Source: DASXUX01 sp036504595 (GTDB lineage Bacteria; Planctomycetota; SZUA-567; H5-PLA8). Taken from it: 64,000 nucleotides of DNA. Where the stretch lies: NCBI GenBank assembly GCA_036504595.1, contig DASXUX010000040.1, forward strand, positions 124,001 to 188,000. The letters are read 5' to 3'. The notes beneath the pieces were generated by a model. It searched no databases. It saw nothing but the letters and a program-made list of their open reading frames with translations, and was not told the origin of the DNA. Positions 34,226 through 43,456 of this stretch are shown here, piece by piece. Within the stretch, counting starts at the first letter, position 1; each line of letters opens with the position of its first letter. Made by a program: the position numbers and the translations under genes.

Positions 34226-34810
34226 ATGCCCATGGATGGGGCGGTGCCGCAGCCTGATGCGCCGGAACGGAATGCCGCTGAAACGGCGCTCAGCCAGCAA
34301 ATGGTAATGCTGCGCGGCTACCTGCGGCATCTAGTGGGGCCTGATCACGCGGAGGATCTGGCTCAGGAAGTCTGCCTGGAGGCGCTGAAGAATCCACAGA
34401 TTCTATTTCGCGGCGCGGATCGTGGCGCGTACTTGCGAGGGATTGCGCGGCATCTTGCGAGCCGGCATCACCGGCGCATCAAGCGCGAGCTGGTCATTGA
34501 AGAAATGATCGATCTGGCGTGGGAGGCGAGTCGCGTGGGGCGGGCGTCCCTGCCCGCCACCGGAGAGGGCGATGCGGGCGCGGAGGCCCGCTCCACTTCC
34601 GAGCAGCAGGCGCTGAAGGCGTGTCTTGAACAGATGCCTGAGAAGACGCGCAGCATGATCGTGTGGCGCTATGACGAAGGTCAGAACGCGGCGCAGATCG
34701 CAGTGCGGATGAAAATGAGCGGCGACGCGATCCGCATGGCCTTGGCGCGCGCGCGGCAAGCCTTGAGCAAGTGCATTCGGCAGCGGATGGCCGCGGGAGG
34801 CGCAGCATGA
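34226..34810 (+). CDS. ECF-type RNA polymerase sigma factor with a repeat-derived linker
   Basis: 194 residues. Region 2: LRHLVGPDHAEDLAQEVCLEA and the DNA-melting part LRGIARHLASRHHRR. Region 4: ACLEQMPEKTRSMIVWRYDE and ARARQALSKC. The linker between them carries VGRASLPATGEGDAGAEARS, encoded by a G+C-rich double hairpin (34535-34596) that belongs to a repeat family also found inside three other proteins here. The sigma stop and the anti-sigma start overlap by four bases (ATGA), so the pair is coupled. GGAGAGCG precedes the ATG. Confidence 0.88.
   Translation: MPMDGAVPQPDAPERNAAETALSQQMVMLRGYLRHLVGPDHAEDLAQEVCLEALKNPQILFRGADRGAYLRGIARHLASRHHRRIKRELVIEEMIDLAWEASRVGRASLPATGEGDAGAEARSTSEQQALKACLEQMPEKTRSMIVWRYDEGQNAAQIAVRMKMSGDAIRMALARARQALSKCIRQRMAAGGAA
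34535..34596. repeat. In-frame G+C-rich hairpin repeat in the sigma gene
   Basis: Two mirror-related halves: GGCGGGCG-TCCCT-GCCCGCC and GCGGGC-GCGGA-GGCCCGC, with GTGG and CCAC at the ends. Relatives: 54496, 55126, 59804, 60128, 61742. Confidence 0.75.
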
Positions 34811-35799
34811 AACGCTCCTGCGAAGAGTGGCAGCTTCTGTTCTGGAGCGCTCTGGACGGTGAGCTTTCCAGCGAAGACTCGCGAGCTTTGGCCGGGCACG
34901 TGCGAAACTGCGTCGAGTGCCGGCAGGGTGTGGGCGAAGCGGTGGCGACGCATCGCGCGCTGCTGGAGGCGGCCGACGCGCAGGCGCGGGGTGTCGCAGG
35001 CGAAGCGGCGGCGCTTTGCTTCAAGGAGCCGCAACCGCAAGTTGCGAGAGGAGGAGAAGAGGAGAAGGGAATAACGGGAGACAGGGACGCCGAGACGCGG
35101 GAACAGCGGGACGGGGAGACGGTACTGCAGGAGGGGGAGACGGGGAGACGGGGAGACGGGGAGAAAAGGAGGACAGCGCGAGGACGAGTTATCTGGCTGG
35201 ATTGGCGCATGTTGGCGGCTGCGGCGGCGCTGGTTCTGATCAGCGTTGGGATCATGCTGGCGAAAGCGTGGCGGCCGGAGGGCGGGTCGGGGATCGACAT
35301 TTCGCCGGTGACGCCCATCGCTGTGATCGAACGCACGACCAAGAATGTGTTTGTGATCAATGTGAATGCGTCGTCGAAGAAGCCGGCCGAGGAAAAAGAC
35401 TTCGTGACTTCGGATGACCGGTTGGACGTTCAGGGCGCGGGGCAGGTGGTGCTGCGCTATCGCGATGGGACGGGGGTCACGCTGACCTCGAGCGGGAATC
35501 CGGCGTGCCTTTGGCCGCAAGGCACTGGCGGCACCAAGCCGCTGCCGAAAGGCAAGCACTTGTATCTGCCGTATGGCGTTGCGGATTTCGATGTAGTCCG
35601 GCAATCCTCGACGAGGCCGCTGATCGTGGAGACAGCTCACGCGGAGGCGAAGGTGCTGGGAACGAAGTTCCGCCTAACCGTTACTGCGGAGAGCACAAAA
35701 CTGGAAGTTACGGACGGACGCGTGCAGCTTACGCGCAATTCGGATGGCACGTCTGTGATCGTTGAAGGTGGACAGTCGGCGACGGCGCAGAAGAAATGA
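34807..35799 (+). CDS. FecR-type transmembrane anti-sigma factor
   Basis: 330 residues. An N-terminal zinc-finger-type anti-sigma domain (SALDGELSSEDSRALAGHVRNCVEC, HxxxCxxC-like) is followed by a charged linker, one transmembrane helix (MLAAAAALVLISVGIMLAKAW), and a periplasmic FecR domain (GAGQVVLRYRDGTGVTLTSS; AEAKVLGTKFRLTV; EVTDGRVQLTR). It would hold the sigma factor until a signal arrives. The linker residues about 85-130 are built from ACGGGGAG word repeats read in frame and are extremely rich in Gly, Glu, Arg. Confidence 0.88.
   Translation: MKRSCEEWQLLFWSALDGELSSEDSRALAGHVRNCVECRQGVGEAVATHRALLEAADAQARGVAGEAAALCFKEPQPQVARGGEEEKGITGDRDAETREQRDGETVLQEGETGRRGDGEKRRTARGRVIWLDWRMLAAAAALVLISVGIMLAKAWRPEGGSGIDISPVTPIAVIERTTKNVFVINVNASSKKPAEEKDFVTSDDRLDVQGAGQVVLRYRDGTGVTLTSSGNPACLWPQGTGGTKPLPKGKHLYLPYGVADFDVVRQSSTRPLIVETAHAEAKVLGTKFRLTVTAESTKLEVTDGRVQLTRNSDGTSVIVEGGQSATAQKK
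35075..35170. repeat. Word-repeat array inside the anti-sigma coding region
   Basis: Repeated GGGACGCGGGA / GACGGGGAGACGG words, about eight, encoding an in-frame charged linker. The same word type stands outside genes at 32336 and 35800-35825. Confidence 0.7.
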
Positions 35800-35901
35800 C
35801 GCGGGGACACGGGGACGCGGGGAAACGGAACTGCAAAGGAACGACTCTTCGGTTTTGAAGTAGCACGTGGTCATGCAGACAACTTAGCGAAGGAGGTAGC
35901 C

Positions 35902-37008
35902 ATGGCGACGGCGATTGCCTTGGAGCGGCCGCAGTCTGTCCCGATGCGTCGCAGTTTCTCGATGAGTTTGAAGGTCAGCCAGAAGCAGCTCACGGAGTTT
36001 ACGCGTGAGCTTGCGACGCTGCTGGAGGCGGGGCTGCCGCTGGTGCGCAGCCTGGACATTCTGCATGCGCAACTCAAGAACGGCATGCTGAAGAACGTCG
36101 TGGGACTCGTGAAGGAGGACGTCGAGAGTGGCTGCGCGTTTTCGGAGTCGCTGGCGCGGCATCCAGCGGCGTTCGACAAGTTGTATGTGAACATGATTCG
36201 CGCGGGAGAGGCCGGCGGCGTGCTGGATGAGATCTTGTCGCGGCTGGCCGACTACCGCGAGAAATCGCAGCGCTTGCAGCAGCGCATCATCGGCGCGCTG
36301 ATCTATCCGACGGCGGTGATCACGATCGCCGGCGGGATTCTGGCTGGAATCATGATCTTCATCATTCCGCGCTTTGAGGCGATGTTCAAAGAGATGGGCA
36401 TGGGCGATTTGCCGCCACTGACTCAGGCGCTGATGATGACGGCGAACGCGTTCGTCGATTACTGGTATGCGCTGGTGATGCTGCCGCCGCTGGTGTGGAT
36501 GGGCACGAGGTTCCTGGGACAAACGCCGGCTGGGCGAATGCTGATCGATCGGGTCAAGCTGAAAGTGCCGGTGTTCGGACTGATCATTTCGAAGTCGTGC
36601 GTCAGCCGGTTCTGCCGAATGTTGGGAACGCTGGTGCAATCGGGCGTGCCGATTCTCGAAGCGCTTTCGATCATTAAGAACGCGACCGGAAACGCGGTCG
36701 TGGCGGGCGCCGTTGAGAGCGTCCACTCCTCTATTAAGGAGGGCGACACGATTGCCGAGCCGCTGCGGCACAGCGGAGTGTTCGACCCGCTGGTTGTGAA
36801 CATGGTGAATGTCGGAGAAGAAACCGGGGAACTCGACCGCATGTTGATGAAGGTGGCCGACACGTACGATTACCAGGTCGATACGCTGGTCGGGGCGATG
36901 ATGAGTTTGCTGGAACCGTTTCTGATCGTCTCGATGGGCGTGATCGTTGGAGCCATCGTGCTGGGACTGTTCTGGCCGATTCTGAGGATCATGGAAAGCA
37001 TCCGCTGA
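35902..37008 (+). CDS. Type II secretion / type IV pilus inner-membrane protein (GspF/PilC family)
   Basis: 368 residues with two T2SSF domains: ELATLLEAGLPLVRSLDIL…FDKLYVNMIRAGEAGG and MLGTLVQSGVPILEALSII…FDPLVVNMVNVGEETG. Three hydrophobic segments: AVITIAGGILAGIMIFIIP, YWYALVMLPPLVWMG, and LIVSMGVIVGAIVLGLFW. It would be the platform protein that couples the ATPase to pseudopilin assembly. No gspE or pilin gene is adjacent; ATG 35902 has AAGGAGG. Confidence 0.92.
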   Translation: MATAIALERPQSVPMRRSFSMSLKVSQKQLTEFTRELATLLEAGLPLVRSLDILHAQLKNGMLKNVVGLVKEDVESGCAFSESLARHPAAFDKLYVNMIRAGEAGGVLDEILSRLADYREKSQRLQQRIIGALIYPTAVITIAGGILAGIMIFIIPRFEAMFKEMGMGDLPPLTQALMMTANAFVDYWYALVMLPPLVWMGTRFLGQTPAGRMLIDRVKLKVPVFGLIISKSCVSRFCRMLGTLVQSGVPILEALSIIKNATGNAVVAGAVESVHSSIKEGDTIAEPLRHSGVFDPLVVNMVNVGEETGELDRMLMKVADTYDYQVDTLVGAMMSLLEPFLIVSMGVIVGAIVLGLFWPILRIMESIR

Positions 37009-37074
37009 GCATGAGACACTCCCGCGTGAGCTAAGGTGTACGTAACAGAAACACCAGTTCGCGGGGAGGGTGGC

Positions 37075-38955
37075 ATGAGCACACGATTGGCAGGTGCGTT
37101 GGGTCTGATTCTGGCAGCGCAGGTTTTCGCGGGGGATTACATTCAGGAGCGCGGTGGACTCAGCAACGCGTTTCAGACCTTTACGCATGGCGAAGGCGAA
37201 AAACGCGTTGTTTACTTCGGCGGATCGATCACCGCGGGCGCGGGGGCGAGCAAGCCGGAGCTTTGCTACCGCAGTCTGCTGCAGGCTCACCTACGACAGC
37301 TTTATCCAAAGAACATGATCTTCGAAACCAACGCGGCGATCGGCGGGACGACGTCGTGGCTGGGCGCGTTCCGCGTGCGCAGCGACGTGCAGGACCACTG
37401 GATTCCGGCGACGCTGACGATTGTCGAATTTGCGGTGAACGACGGCGATTCGCCGGAGTCGCGCGTGATGGCGTCGATGGAAGGAATTGTCCGTCAGGTG
37501 CGGCGAGCGTACCCGAAGGGCGACATCCTCTTCGTGTACACGTTCGTGAAGGGGCATCTGGACGATTACAAGAAGGGCGAAGTGCCGAAGACGATTCAGT
37601 GGCACGAAAAGGTTGCAGAGTGCTACGGGATTCCGAGCGTGAATCTTTCGCAGTACATCGCAGCAAAAATCCAGGCGGGCGAACTGACGGCCGATGACTT
37701 CGCCAAAGACGGCGTGCACCCGACGGACAAGGGTTACGCGCTGTATCTGGAGGCGCTGAAGCCGCTAATTGCGAAGTGGAAGACGGCGGCGGAGCAGACC
37801 GCGGAGATCAAGCCGTACACCTTGCCGGGGCCGCTCAGCCCCAAGGCGATGGACAAGGCGAAGATGGTTTCGTACGACCGTGTAAAGCTCGACGACAAAT
37901 GGAAAGTCGGGCAGGCCAGCCCGGTGGACAAGTTCCTGCATGTGCTCGCCGGCGATACTCCGGGCGCGACGATTACGCTGAAGTTCAAAGGCGACTGCGT
38001 CGGGTATTTTGATGCGTTGGGGCCGGACACGGGGGATTTGGAGTTCAGTCTGGACGGCGGGCCGTGGCAGCCGAAGCCGAATTGGGATGTCTGGGCCAAA
38101 GGCGGCTTCCGTCCGCACTGCCGCGTAATTGTGGAGGATCTCGATGGCAACACGCCGCACGAGTTGAAAGTGCGAATCGCGGAGAAGCAACCGGCGGAGA
38201 GCAAAGGACGCTTCTTTCGGCCGGCGTTCTTCCTGATCAACGGCGATCTGACGGAAGATCCGTACAAGGGCATGAACGATTTGCAGCGCATCGATGCGAT
38301 TTACTCCAACATGGAGCCGGTGAAATTTGTGCCGAAGACCGAGCGCTGGAAGTTCATTCCGAAAGCGATGCAGAAGCTTCAGGACGGGCCGGAACTGCGC
38401 ATCGTCATGCTGGGCGACAGCATCATCGGCGACACGAGTTCGTCGCGCTACGAGAAGGTGATCGAGCGAATGTACCCGAAGTGCAAAGTCGTGAAGGTGA
38501 CGTCCACCCGCGGTTCGACCGGGTGCTGGTGGTACAAGGACGAGAATCGCGTGCAGGAGTGGGCGCTGAAGCACAAGCCCGACCTGCTGATGATCGGCGG
38601 GATCAGCCAGCGCGACGACATCGAAGCGATCCGCGAGGTGATCAAGCAGGTTCGCGCCGGCGCGCCGGAGATCGAAGTGATGTTGATGACGCCGATCTTT
38701 GGGCGCAACGATCCGGTGAAAGACGCGGATTGGTCTATCGAGGTCGATCCGAATGCCAACAGCTATCGCACGAAGCTGATGAAGCTGGCGGCCGACGAGA
38801 AGTGCGAGTTCCTCGACATGACCGGACCGTGGGGGCAGTACATCCGCGAATCGACCCGGACGATGGGTTGGTTCAAGCGCGATCCGATCCACGCGAACGA
38901 ACGCGGGTCGCAGATTCTCGGGAGGATTCTGGAAAAGTACTTTAGCCCGAAGTGA
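37075..38955 (+). CDS. Secreted protein with two SGNH/GDSL hydrolase domains
   Basis: 626 residues with a signal peptide (LAGALGLILAAQVFA). Domain 1 (about 40-245) has the block I motif VVYFGGSITAG, block III LTIVEFAVNDGDS and block V KDGVHPTDKGY, so Ser, Asn, and Asp-His appear present. A beta-sandwich-like middle (residues 265-400) follows. Domain 2 (about 430-626) starts IVMLGDSIIGDTS, has GGISQRDD and RDPIHANERG, again with Ser and Asp/His. Such pairs are probably carbohydrate esterases. ATG 37075 with GGGAGGG upstream. Confidence 0.85.
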   Translation: MSTRLAGALGLILAAQVFAGDYIQERGGLSNAFQTFTHGEGEKRVVYFGGSITAGAGASKPELCYRSLLQAHLRQLYPKNMIFETNAAIGGTTSWLGAFRVRSDVQDHWIPATLTIVEFAVNDGDSPESRVMASMEGIVRQVRRAYPKGDILFVYTFVKGHLDDYKKGEVPKTIQWHEKVAECYGIPSVNLSQYIAAKIQAGELTADDFAKDGVHPTDKGYALYLEALKPLIAKWKTAAEQTAEIKPYTLPGPLSPKAMDKAKMVSYDRVKLDDKWKVGQASPVDKFLHVLAGDTPGATITLKFKGDCVGYFDALGPDTGDLEFSLDGGPWQPKPNWDVWAKGGFRPHCRVIVEDLDGNTPHELKVRIAEKQPAESKGRFFRPAFFLINGDLTEDPYKGMNDLQRIDAIYSNMEPVKFVPKTERWKFIPKAMQKLQDGPELRIVMLGDSIIGDTSSSRYEKVIERMYPKCKVVKVTSTRGSTGCWWYKDENRVQEWALKHKPDLLMIGGISQRDDIEAIREVIKQVRAGAPEIEVMLMTPIFGRNDPVKDADWSIEVDPNANSYRTKLMKLAADEKCEFLDMTGPWGQYIRESTRTMGWFKRDPIHANERGSQILGRILEKYFSPK

Positions 38956-38960
38956 AACGG

Positions 38961-39072
38961 CAGGGTTCGGGGTTCAGGGTTCAGGGTTCAGGGTTCGGGG
39001 TTCAGGGAAGGCTCTGCTGCTTTCTTTCTGAACTCCGGACCCTGACCCCTGATCCCTGACCCCTGAACCCTA
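38961..39072. repeat. Word hairpin (GGGTTCAG)
   Basis: Left arm 38961-39008, six GGGTTCAG/GGGTTCGG words; right arm 39027-39072, the complement (CCCTGAACCC, CCCTGACCCC). The convergent regulator gene ends inside the right arm. Very similar words are used at 44707-44793 and 52363-52590. Confidence 0.85.
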
Positions 39073-40431
39073 GACCTTGCCGTTCTTTTCTTCCTCGAAC
39101 TCCCGCAGCAACCGGTACAGGTAGCGTTCGGTGATGCCGAGGGCGGCGGCGGTTTTTTCGCGGTGGTTTTCGTAACGGTCCAGGACTTTCAGAACGTGAG
39201 AGCGGATGGCGCTCTTGAGGGTTAGGCCGTTGCCGTTTTCATGTGTCCCGTTGGGCAGGCCGAGGTGGCGCGGGACGATTTCGATCGAGCCTTGGGATTG
39301 GGCGGCGAAGTGGGCGCGTTCGGCCACGTGGCGGAGTTCGCGCGTGTTTCCCGGCCAGGAATAGTTGCTCATGGCCTTTTGGGCATCGGGGCTGAGCGTC
39401 TTCACCGTTTCATCGCTTTCGGCCATACGCTGGAGGAAGTGTTCGGCGAGCGGGACGATATCGTCGGTGCGTTCACGCAGCGGCGGGACGCGCAGGCGGA
39501 CGGTGACCAGGCGGTGGAACAAATCGGAGCGGAATTTTCCAGAGCGAATGAACGAGTCGAGGTCGCGATGCGTGGCGGCGAGGACGCGCACGTCCACCTG
39601 TTTTTCGCGCGTGGAGCCGATGCGCCGCACGACGCCGCGGTCGAGGAAACGCAGCAAGCGAATCTGGCCGGATTCGGCGATATCGCCGATTTCGTCGAGC
39701 AGCAGTGTGCCGCCGTCGGTGATTTCGATCATGCCGGGGTGAGCGGACGCGGCGCCGGTGAAGGCGCCTTTTTCGTAACCGAAGAGTTCGGAGTCGAGCA
39801 ACGAATCGGAGAGCGCGCCCGAGTTCAGCACGGAGAACGGGCCGTTGCGGCGCGCGCTCTGGCGGTGGATGTACTCCGCGAGCACTTCCTTGCCGACGCC
39901 GGTTTCGCCTTCGATCAGGACGGAGAGATTGTGCTGTGCGGCCAGCGACGCGTTTTGATAAACCGACTGCATCACCGCCGAACGGAAGACGGGCGCGGAC
40001 ATCGAGCGCGCTTGCCGGCGAGTCAGATCTTCGCGCAGGATTTCATTTGAGCGGGCGAGCGCTGATTTTTCGAGCGCTCGACGAGCGAGCGCCTCCATTT
40101 CGCGGAGCTTAAAGGGCTTGGTCAGGTAGGAAAACGCGCCGCGGCGCATGGCTTCAACGGCCGATTCGATCGAGCCTTGGCCAGTGATCATGATCACTTC
40201 GCTGAGGCGGTCTTCGTCTTTCAGGTGCGTGAGCAGGTCCATGCCCTGCATGCCGGGCATGACGATATCCACGAGGGCGACGTCGATGCGCTGCTGGCGG
40301 GCGATGTCGAGGGCGCCTGCCGCGCTTTCGGCTTCGAAGACGGAGAAGCCGCAGTTGCGGAGGTGGAGGGCGAGATTGGCCCGGAAGGCTTTCTCGTCAT
40401 CGACGACCAGGAAGGCGCCGAGATCAGCCAT
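39070..40431 (-). CDS. Sigma54-dependent response regulator (NtrC family)
   Basis: 453 residues from ATG 40431, which has AGGAGG. Receiver with Asp55 (ALVDIVMPGMQGMDLL), AAA+ domain with GETGVGKEVLAEYIH, GYEKGAFTGA (sigma54-contact) and TLLLDEIGD, and a C-terminal Fis-type helix-turn-helix (AAALGITERYLYRLLREF). Its start codon overlaps the stop of the upstream kinase gene by eight bases, so the two form a coupled two-component pair. Longer starts (40512) run into a word-repeat region and are not used. Confidence 0.93.
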   Translation of the reverse strand: MADLGAFLVVDDEKAFRANLALHLRNCGFSVFEAESAAGALDIARQQRIDVALVDIVMPGMQGMDLLTHLKDEDRLSEVIMITGQGSIESAVEAMRRGAFSYLTKPFKLREMEALARRALEKSALARSNEILREDLTRRQARSMSAPVFRSAVMQSVYQNASLAAQHNLSVLIEGETGVGKEVLAEYIHRQSARRNGPFSVLNSGALSDSLLDSELFGYEKGAFTGAASAHPGMIEITDGGTLLLDEIGDIAESGQIRLLRFLDRGVVRRIGSTREKQVDVRVLAATHRDLDSFIRSGKFRSDLFHRLVTVRLRVPPLRERTDDIVPLAEHFLQRMAESDETVKTLSPDAQKAMSNYSWPGNTRELRHVAERAHFAAQSQGSIEIVPRHLGLPNGTHENGNGLTLKSAIRSHVLKVLDRYENHREKTAAALGITERYLYRLLREFEEEKNGKV

Positions 40432-43400
40432 GGGCGGCCTCCTGCGAAGTGCTGAGTACTGAGTACTGAGTGCTGAGTATCGTGTCTTCCGAGTGCGCTT
40501 GCGACTCGGCACTCAGCACTTTCAACTCAGCACTTTCTGTCGCCGACTTCAACGCAGCGCTTTCCTTTGGCAGCCAGACCTTCATCGTCGTGCCGCGGCC
40601 GAGGGCGGACTCAACGGAGATCGTTCCGCCGAGCGCGGAGATAATTTGGTGGCTCAAGTACAGGCCCAGGCCGGTTCCGTTGCCGACGGTCTTGGTGGTG
40701 AAGAACGGTTCAAAGAGATGCGCGAGGTTTTCAGGCGCGATGCCGGCGCCGGTGTCGGCGACCGAGATTCCAATTCCCTCATCCAACGAATCCGCCACAA
40801 CGGAGACGGCGCCATCGAGAGGCGTGGCATCGAAGGCGTTCTTGAGGAGATTGATGAGAACCTGCTGAAGCTGGTGCCGGCTGGTGCGCAAGACCAATGC
40901 GGGCAGGTCTGCCGACGAGCCGTGCGGTTCGATGGAGATCTCGCGTCCGCAGACTTTCAGGATCAGCGTGCGCTCGGTGGAACGCGGACCGCTGCGCGCC
41001 AGGGGGAGGGTATCCACCAGCAACGTGGTGAGATTCGTCTGTTCGAGTGTTTCAGCTCGCGAGAAATTCAGCAGGCGATCGATGATGTTTTTGCAGCGGA
41101 AGACGCTGTCATCGATGTTTTTGATCTGGTCCGCAATGGCTTGCCAGCAGGGTTGAAGCACTTTGTTGCGTTCCAGCAGGATCTGCAGCGTTTCGGCGGA
41201 ACTGGAGATGACGGCCATCGGGTTGTTGATTTCATGCGCCACTCCGGCAGCAAGCTGGCCGACGGCGGCCATCTTGGCGCCCTGGATCAATTGCATCTGC
41301 ATTTCCTGGAGGCGCGCGTAAGAGCGGCGCAGGTTCTCTTCGGAAGTGCGCAACTCCGTCTGCGTCTGCTGCTGCTGGATGGCGATGGCGTAGAGCGACG
41401 CGAGACGCTGGACGACTTCCAAATCCGACTTCGTGTAGTCGCGCGGCGCGTTGCCGACGACAACCTGGCCGACGACGCGGCCGTCGATCAATGCGGGGAC
41501 AGCGAGCAAGCGGCTGACGGGGTGGTCTTCGGCTGAAAGGCCGGCCAGTAGAGGATGCTCCTGCGGCGTATTGGTAAGGATCGGCTGGGCGTGGCTGAGC
41601 AGTTTCTGCCAAAGCGCTCCGGAGCGGCGGATGAGCGTTTGACGGTCCTGGGTCTGGCAGAGTTCCGAGATGCCGTCGTGGGGGCCGTCGGCAGTGGCAA
41701 AGGCAGGGCATGAGAGGTTGCCGGATGGATCGACGTAGCCGATCATGCCGCAGGAGCTTTGCGTCAGTTCCTTGGCTTGGCGCAGCACGAGCGAGGCGAC
41801 GTCTTCGGCCGAAGCGGACGTAATCAGTGCCTGAGAAAGCTGCGCGAGGGAGGCGTTCACGGCGGCCTGGCGCGCGAGGTTCTCTTCGGCCTGCTTGCGG
41901 CGAATCAGGCCCGCGAGCGTAGTGGCGATGGCATCGAGGAAGGTCTCTTCGTCCGGCTGGCGCTTATGGCCTTCGCTGACGTAGAGGACGACGACGCCGA
42001 GCGTCTGACCTTCTGAAACAATCGGCACACTGTAGTGACCGTGGGGTTCCATGCCCGCGGGGTGATAGTCGTGGCGTTCATCGAGCGTGCTGGAGAATTC
42101 GACGTTGCCGCTGATAGCCGCTCGTCCGCACATGCAGTAGCCGAACGGGACGCGGGCGCAACATCGAGCGGTCTCGTCACCCAAGCCTTTGACGGCCTTC
42201 AGCACGAGTGTGTACGCGGAACCTTCGACCAGAAAGATGCCGCCTTTGGGCAGAAGGATGGGCGATCTTGGAGTTTCCCCCGGATTGCCAGCCGTAAAAA
42301 GCCAGGGCGTTGAGAGGATGAGCTCCAGCGCGCGCTGGAGCTGGTCGTCGAGCGAGATATTTTCCAGGGACAAGCGCGAGAGGTCGTGCAGCACCTTTTG
42401 GTTCTGATAGCTGATGTCGAGGTTATGCAGCGCCTGGCGGCGAGTGGCGATTTCGAGACGAAGCTCAGTTTCTTGCGCAAGGAGAGTAGCGGTGCGTTCT
42501 TGAACGGTTTGTTCGAGATCGTTACGGGCCTGTTCGAGCTGCGACTGCGTCTTGCGGCGCTGTAGGTCGCTCTGATGCAGCGAGCGGCAGGTGATCCACA
42601 CCAGTGCGATCAGCACGCCGCTGATGCTCAGCGCGCCGGTGGCCTGTCCGACGGCCACGTCCAGGTACTTATTGTAGACCGCGAAGAAGACCAGCCATGA
42701 GACAATGAGCGGAACGGCCAAGGCCGGAAGGAACAGGCGGCGAGCGAGTACGCCGCCAGCACTGCTGGATGTCACGATCGCCATCAAACCGCTGTTCGGG
42801 CGGCTGCATAGCACGCCAAGGCCCATGAAGGGAATCAGAACAGACGATTGAAACGAGACGGGCATCTTCACCGGCAGGCCGGCATAGAGGTAGCCGACCA
42901 GCGCGAGGAATGGCATGGCGCCAGACGCCAAGACCATTCCCGAGGCGAGCCACTGCGTCCGTGGGCGTGAGGCATCGGCCATGACCATTGCGACGGCCAG
43001 CAGGAGACAGCTTAGAGAGCTCGTTAAGGAGGCCCGAAGGTGATGCAGCGCCAGTCCACCGGCCGGCAGATCCGGATCTCCGCTCCAGAGCAGCGAGGTG
43101 AAGTGAGAAAGCAGGGACACGACGGCGAGGGCGACGACTGCTCCAGCCAGGGCTTTAGCGGTAAAACGCTGACGGGCGGACGGCAGTGTGCCGGCGAAGT
43201 TGATGCGCTGGAACCAAAGGCCGAGGCCAAGGAGCGCCAAAGCAGCAGCCGTCAGCGGCTGAATAGGAACCTGCGAGGGAAAGGGGGCCCTCAGCCATAG
43301 GATGTTGAGCAGCCAGCCAGATAGTGCAATCAGGCAACCGAGGAACGTCAGCGCGCCTGCGAGCGCGGCGACGGCGCTGCATGTTTTCGTCGAATGTTGT

Positions 43401-43456
43401 TCCAGTTCGGCCTGCATGGGGCTTTGATTCGAAGGCAGTACGGCTAAACGCTGCAC
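40424..43456 (-). CDS. Membrane sensor histidine kinase with two GAF domains
   Basis: 1010 residues if GTG 43456 is the start; ATG 43417 would remove 13. About eight hydrophobic segments occupy residues 30-290 (a MASE-like sensor, for example LTFLGCLIALSGWLLNILWL). A coiled coil (QLEQARNDLEQTVQERTATLLA), two GAF domains (about 340-510 and 530-690) and a kinase core follow: His741 in AAGVAHEINNPMA, NLLKNAFDATP, ADTGAGIAPENL, TGLGLYLSHQI. The last 35 residues (ESQAHSEDTILSTQYSVL and neighbours) come from a word repeat read in frame. Partner of the sigma54 regulator. Confidence 0.9.
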   Translation of the reverse strand: MQRLAVLPSNQSPMQAELEQHSTKTCSAVAALAGALTFLGCLIALSGWLLNILWLRAPFPSQVPIQPLTAAALALLGLGLWFQRINFAGTLPSARQRFTAKALAGAVVALAVVSLLSHFTSLLWSGDPDLPAGGLALHHLRASLTSSLSCLLLAVAMVMADASRPRTQWLASGMVLASGAMPFLALVGYLYAGLPVKMPVSFQSSVLIPFMGLGVLCSRPNSGLMAIVTSSSAGGVLARRLFLPALAVPLIVSWLVFFAVYNKYLDVAVGQATGALSISGVLIALVWITCRSLHQSDLQRRKTQSQLEQARNDLEQTVQERTATLLAQETELRLEIATRRQALHNLDISYQNQKVLHDLSRLSLENISLDDQLQRALELILSTPWLFTAGNPGETPRSPILLPKGGIFLVEGSAYTLVLKAVKGLGDETARCCARVPFGYCMCGRAAISGNVEFSSTLDERHDYHPAGMEPHGHYSVPIVSEGQTLGVVVLYVSEGHKRQPDEETFLDAIATTLAGLIRRKQAEENLARQAAVNASLAQLSQALITSASAEDVASLVLRQAKELTQSSCGMIGYVDPSGNLSCPAFATADGPHDGISELCQTQDRQTLIRRSGALWQKLLSHAQPILTNTPQEHPLLAGLSAEDHPVSRLLAVPALIDGRVVGQVVVGNAPRDYTKSDLEVVQRLASLYAIAIQQQQTQTELRTSEENLRRSYARLQEMQMQLIQGAKMAAVGQLAAGVAHEINNPMAVISSSAETLQILLERNKVLQPCWQAIADQIKNIDDSVFRCKNIIDRLLNFSRAETLEQTNLTTLLVDTLPLARSGPRSTERTLILKVCGREISIEPHGSSADLPALVLRTSRHQLQQVLINLLKNAFDATPLDGAVSVVADSLDEGIGISVADTGAGIAPENLAHLFEPFFTTKTVGNGTGLGLYLSHQIISALGGTISVESALGRGTTMKVWLPKESAALKSATESAELKVLSAESQAHSEDTILSTQYSVLSTSQEAAHG
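40441..40538. repeat. Word hairpin (GTACTGAG) overlapping the kinase 3' end
   Basis: Left arm is four GTGCTGAGTAC-like words (40444-40478), right arm GGCACTCAGCAC and AACTCAGCAC (40505-40538). It encodes the kinase tail on the minus strand. Confidence 0.7.

Noticed and set aside
35884..37290. 468-codon minus-strand ORF opposite the GspF-like gene
   Set aside because: Composition shadow (His/Arg/Gln-rich); the plus strand has two T2SSF domains.
38961..39072. Telomere-like sequence or chromosome end
   Set aside because: GGGTTCAG words resemble telomeres but are short, imperfect, internal and one of many different words.
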